In this document: positions 61,674-64,000 of the stretch, in pieces
How the letters are laid out: each line of letters begins with the position of its first letter
Position numbering within the stretch: position 1 is the stretch's first letter
Source: JADJRH01 sp046351455
Lineage (GTDB): Bacteria; Myxococcota_A; Polyangia; Polyangiales; Polyangiaceae
Reading direction: 5' to 3'
DNA: 64,000 nucleotides
NCBI GenBank assembly: GCA_046351455.1
Contig: JAXLYM010000001.1
Location: 248,001 to 312,000 of the forward strand
The notes under the pieces: generated by a model
What the model saw: only the letters and a program-made list of their open reading frames with translations
Databases searched by the model: none
What the model was told of the DNA's origin: nothing
Made by a program: the position numbers and the translations under genes

Positions 61674-63172
61674 CTGAGCATTGGTTCCATCTCGTACGAA
61701 TCCCGGAATTCTTCGTGCTCGTGACGCTTGTGGTGCTCGATGGCGAAGGTCGAGCAACAGGCGGAGAGTCGGTGGGCGCACGAGGAGTTTGGACGGGGTC
61801 GTTTCGGCGATGAGCGACGACGTGTGCGGGCGGTGAGGATAGCCGAGCGCGCGGCGCAGTCGCCGAGCGGACGGGTGAGCGACGTCTTTCAAAACAGCGC
61901 GGAGAGGCAGGCCGCGTACGATTTTTTAGAGAGCCGCCATGTGCGCGTCGAAGCGCTGGTGGAGTCGATGCAGCAGGCGTGCGTGGAGCGCTGTTCTTCG
62001 CATCCGTTCGTGTTTGTGCCGGTCGATGGGACGAGCCTGTCGCTGACAGATCGGGGCAAAAAGAAGGACTTTGGCGCTGTCGGTAGCTATGCCCAAGGAG
62101 GCCGCGGGCTCAAGGTGCTCGGCGCCATCGCGGTCAGTCCCAACGGCTCTCCGCTGGGGGTTTGCACCTTGCAGTGGTGGGCACGTCCGAAGCACAAGCC
62201 GAAGCACCGACATCGCTGCAGCGCCGCACGCAAAGTCGCCGAGAAGGAGACGCAGCACTGGGTCAACGCGATCGAGCAGAGCGCGCAGGCGTTTGTGCCT
62301 TCCGAGACGCGGGCGTGGTTTCAGCTGGACCGCGAAGGCGACGCGTGGCCGGTGCTGCGAAAGCTCGCCGAGTCGGAGTGCTGGTTCACGGTGCGCTCGC
62401 GCAGCAACCGACGACTGCGCACGGCCCGGGGCATCAAGCGCTACTTGCACGATGCCCGGGACACAGCGGTGCGCCACAGCAGCCGACAGCTGCACGTGCC
62501 TGCGGGTCCTCGTCGAACGAAGCGCGTAGCCGAGCTGGAGGTTCATGCCACCTCGGTGCCGCTCGACCTGCTCAACGCGTGGACCAAGTCGCATTATCGA
62601 CTGCCCCTCAACGTCGTGTTTGTCCGCGAGACACACACGGCTCCGCCGGGAGAAAAGCCGGTGGTGTGGACCCTTCTGACCAACCATCCCATCGCCACGC
62701 CCAGCGATGTGGACCTCATCATCGACGGCTACGCTCAGCGCTGGCGCATCGAAGAATTTCATCGCGCGTGGAAGAGCGGGGTGTGCGGGGTCGAGACGAT
62801 GCAGCTTCGCAGCCGCGCAGCGGCCACCAAGTGGGCTACGTTCCTGGCCGCTGTGGCTCTTCGCGCCGAACGCCTCAAACGCCTCTCTCGAGAGCAACCC
62901 GACCGTCCTGCCTCCGACGAGTTTTCTCCGTTAGAGCTCGAAGCCCTCCGAATAGCGAAAGAGGACCAGAAGAAGAGAACCGAAGTGCTGTCCGACCACC
63001 CCACTCTCGCTGAGGCCGTCCGATGGGTCGCCGACCTGGGCGGCTACACCGGAAAGTCCTCCGGCGGCCCCCCCGGCACCATCACCATCGGACGCGGCCT
63101 CCACTACCTCACGATCGCCACCAAAATTCTCAAAGCACTTCTTTCGAAGCCGAAGATGCGATGAATGCTCAG
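61674..63172 (+). mobile_element. IS4-family insertion sequence, about 1.5 kb
   Basis: Terminal inverted repeats begin CTGAGCATT on the left and, read inward, CTGAGCATT on the right, with further partial matches (T..CATCT.CG). Flanking 9-bp target duplication: CTGCTTCGC at 61665-61673 and CTGCTTCTC at 63173-63181, one mismatch. One transposase gene fills the element and its stop codon overlaps the right repeat. The clean ends point to a fairly recent arrival. Confidence 0.85.
61740..63164 (+). CDS. IS4-family transposase
   Basis: 474 residues. DDE catalytic triad: PVDGTSLSL (first Asp), WFQLDREGDAWPV (second Asp) and the IS4 signature Y-(2)-R-(3)-E-(6)-K seen as YAQRWRIEEFHRAWK with the catalytic Glu. 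N-terminal helical DNA-binding region QNSAERQAAYDFLESRHVRV resembles Tn5-type proteins. Full length and without internal stops, so probably active. Start at the ATG at 61740 inside the element. Confidence 0.93.
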   Translation: MAKVEQQAESRWAHEEFGRGRFGDERRRVRAVRIAERAAQSPSGRVSDVFQNSAERQAAYDFLESRHVRVEALVESMQQACVERCSSHPFVFVPVDGTSLSLTDRGKKKDFGAVGSYAQGGRGLKVLGAIAVSPNGSPLGVCTLQWWARPKHKPKHRHRCSAARKVAEKETQHWVNAIEQSAQAFVPSETRAWFQLDREGDAWPVLRKLAESECWFTVRSRSNRRLRTARGIKRYLHDARDTAVRHSSRQLHVPAGPRRTKRVAELEVHATSVPLDLLNAWTKSHYRLPLNVVFVRETHTAPPGEKPVVWTLLTNHPIATPSDVDLIIDGYAQRWRIEEFHRAWKSGVCGVETMQLRSRAAATKWATFLAAVALRAERLKRLSREQPDRPASDEFSPLELEALRIAKEDQKKRTEVLSDHPTLAEAVRWVADLGGYTGKSSGGPPGTITIGRGLHYLTIATKILKALLSKPKMR

Positions 63173-63237
63173 CTGCTTCTCAGGCGCAGGGAGGGGAACC
63201 GCCCTGTCATTCAACGCTCCGCTTCGATCCACAGAAC

Positions 63238-63315
63238 GTCCCCTCCCTTCGCGAACGACAGTGAGCGATTTGGGAGGGGCGGACTTCGCGAAGCGAAGGC
63301 CGGGGGTGGGCATCC
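63238..63315 (-). repeat. dispersed palindromic 3' repeat, copy C
   Basis: Read on the minus strand: GGATGCCCACCCCCGGCC, palindromic core CTTCGCTTCGCGAAG, CGCCCCTCCCAAATCGCTC, then GTTCGCGAAGGGAGGGGAC. Pairing arms are at 63240-63247 and 63272-63279. It lies just after the stop of the minus-strand lipoprotein gene (63319), the same relation to a gene end as copies A and B, and is closer in sequence to A. Confidence 0.85.
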
Positions 63316-63318
63316 TTT

Positions 63319-63606
63319 CTACGGAGTGGACGGCGCCGGCTGTTCGATCTTGGTCGCGGTCGCGGTGCTCGTCGGAGCGGGGATGTCGAAGATCACGATC
63401 GGGCGCAGCGCGCGGCACTCCGTGCCGTTCCATTTGCAGCCGTCCGGGCACACTTCGGGGCCGGGGTTGATCACCGGGCACACCTCGCCCTCCGCGATCT
63501 GCTTCGCGCCGCCGGAGGCGCCTTCAGGCTGGCTCGCAGTCGCACCGCACGCCGCCACCACCAGCGCGCTCAGGAGCAACGCCGCCTTCATCACCACACT
63601 CTTCAT
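63319..63606 (-). CDS. small lipoprotein, unknown function
   Basis: 95 residues. Signal peptide KSVVMKAALLLSALVVAAC gives a lipobox VAAC. Mature part has two Cys pairs (GEVCPVINPGPEVCPDGC, WNGTECRALRP) and a Thr/Pro-rich end. The start overlaps the CHAT gene's stop by 4 bp (ATGA) and GGAG lies nine bases upstream, so it is coupled to that gene and may be exported along with it. Confidence 0.75.
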   Translation of the reverse strand: MKSVVMKAALLLSALVVAACGATASQPEGASGGAKQIAEGEVCPVINPGPEVCPDGCKWNGTECRALRPIVIFDIPAPTSTATATKIEQPAPSTP

Positions 63607-64000
63607 CTCGAGAATCTCCTTCTTCTCATGCGCCGGACGCAGCTCGCCGCGATCGCGATCCCCATGATCGTCGTCGCGGATCGCCCCGGCAATCCAGTCC
63701 GTTCCGTCTCCCCCGCAAACACGCACGCGCAGCCGCGCGGGCTTGGATCGACGCGGCCCAACGCGCCGCCGCTCACCGCGTGGAGCGGGTGCCAGCTCCC
63801 CGACACGATGAAGCTCGCCCAGTAAAACGGGTGCGACGTGGCCTTGTTCGCCAGCATCGCGAGCTCCGTGCGGCGCATCGCCTCGGAGCGGCCCGCGCCC
63901 GCCGCGAGCGCCTCGTAGTACGACGTCATCAGCTCGCGCGTGCGGCCGGAGTCGACCTCCCACAGGCTCATCACGAGCGTCTCCGCGCCCGCCACCGCGA
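63603..64000 (-). CDS. CHAT-domain protein, C-terminal part, with MYXO-CTERM-like tail
   Basis: The visible 132 codons begin inside a CHAT (caspase-like, HetF-type) domain: GAETLVMSLWEVDSGRTREL, then MTSYYEALAAGAGRSEAMRR and ATSHPFYWASFIVSG, which is the usual end of that domain. The remaining tail has PRGCACVFAG, a short hydrophobic stretch (TTIMGIAIAASCV) and an Arg cluster (RRMRRRR), the arrangement of a MYXO-CTERM surface-sorting signal. The catalytic His/Cys lie outside the window. Coupled to the small lipoprotein gene by a 4-bp overlap. Confidence 0.8.
   Translation of the reverse strand, partial: AVAGAETLVMSLWEVDSGRTRELMTSYYEALAAGAGRSEAMRRTELAMLANKATSHPFYWASFIVSGSWHPLHAVSGGALGRVDPSPRGCACVFAGETERTGLPGRSATTIMGIAIAASCVRRMRRRRFSR

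Larger units (their letters stand above)
61602..63198 (+). repeat. dispersed palindromic 3' repeat, copy B, split by IS4 element
   Basis: Left half GGTGCCCACCCCCGGC...CGCCCCTCCCAAAGCGCCTGCTTC (to about 61673), right half CTGCTTCTCAGGCGCAGGGAGGGGAA (from 63173). Joined without the insertion, it gives CCCCTCCC-AAA-GCGCCTG-CTTCT-CAGGCGC-A-GGGAGGGG, two nested perfect stems. The element is inserted in the CTTCT loop. It lies directly after the kinase gene stop, as copies A and C do for their genes. Confidence 0.8.

Overview
The window reads as a chromosomal segment of a high-G+C deltaproteobacterial predator, most likely a myxobacterium of the Sorangium/Polyangium type. This rests on family content, not on a marker gene. 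The indicators are two large eukaryotic-like Ser/Thr kinases fused to AAA-type ATPase regions, a GAF-sigma54-type regulator, many lipoproteins with Cys-rich modules and Thr-rich linkers, a CHAT protein ending in a MYXO-CTERM-like tail, and an orphan type VI (T6SS) vgrG/Rhs island. Coding third positions are mostly G or C. Three stretches are visibly richer in A/T: about 6.45-7.15 kb, 51.4-55.3 kb and 56.68-57.10 kb.

Layout. 1-3.1 kb: a kinase-ATPase (cut by the window edge) behind a sigma54-type regulator whose GAFTGA loop is degenerate. 3.3-6.4 kb: an exported protein and a zinc-metallopeptidase-like lipoprotein. 6.45-7.5 kb: a gene-poor, lower-G+C stretch next to tRNA-Leu(UAA). 7.6-12.5 kb: housekeeping-like and unknown proteins, including a GNAT enzyme, zinc-ribbon and repeat proteins and a broken Rpn-like gene. 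12.5-16.6 kb: a CPA2 antiporter with an EIIA-like tail, an isovaleryl-CoA-dehydrogenase-like enzyme and an MBL-fold hydrolase. 16.6-18 kb: paralogous Cys-rich lipoproteins. 18.1-22.8 kb: a tightly coupled operon (semialdehyde dehydrogenase, class III aminotransferase, two CoA-transferase subunits) that looks like amino-acid catabolism. 22.9-25.5 kb: a Cys-rich lipoprotein and a secreted glycosidase.

25.6-43.4 kb: one minus-strand T6SS cargo island of ten genes, mostly overlapping or closely spaced. It holds three vgrG genes, a DUF6484-like gene, a DUF4150-Rhs gene, a ketosynthase-like pseudoenzyme, a TIGR02270-like HEAT protein, a DUF2169 protein and two unknowns. No T6SS sheath or baseplate genes are present, so this is an auxiliary cluster. 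43.5-48 kb: a coupled pair of membrane histidine kinases (the second with a degenerate ATPase domain) and a lipoprotein.

48.1-55.3 kb is the accessory heart of the window. It contains a four-gene operon with a DUF1152 protein, an unknown, an R2K-clade ATP-grasp ligase and an alpha/beta hydrolase. Next come remnants that look like a toxin-immunity module. Last is a two-gene unit of a NYN/PIN-type nuclease and a STAND (NACHT-like) NTPase with a pentapeptide-like segment, the strongest candidate for an undescribed antiphage or conflict system.

55.8-64 kb: an arrestin/Spo0M-like protein, a 21-bp-periodic repeat array, an unknown protein, a second kinase-ATPase, an IS4-family element inserted in the loop of a dispersed palindromic repeat, a small lipoprotein and the C-terminus of a CHAT protein. 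Functions are by recognition of motifs and family style. No search was run.
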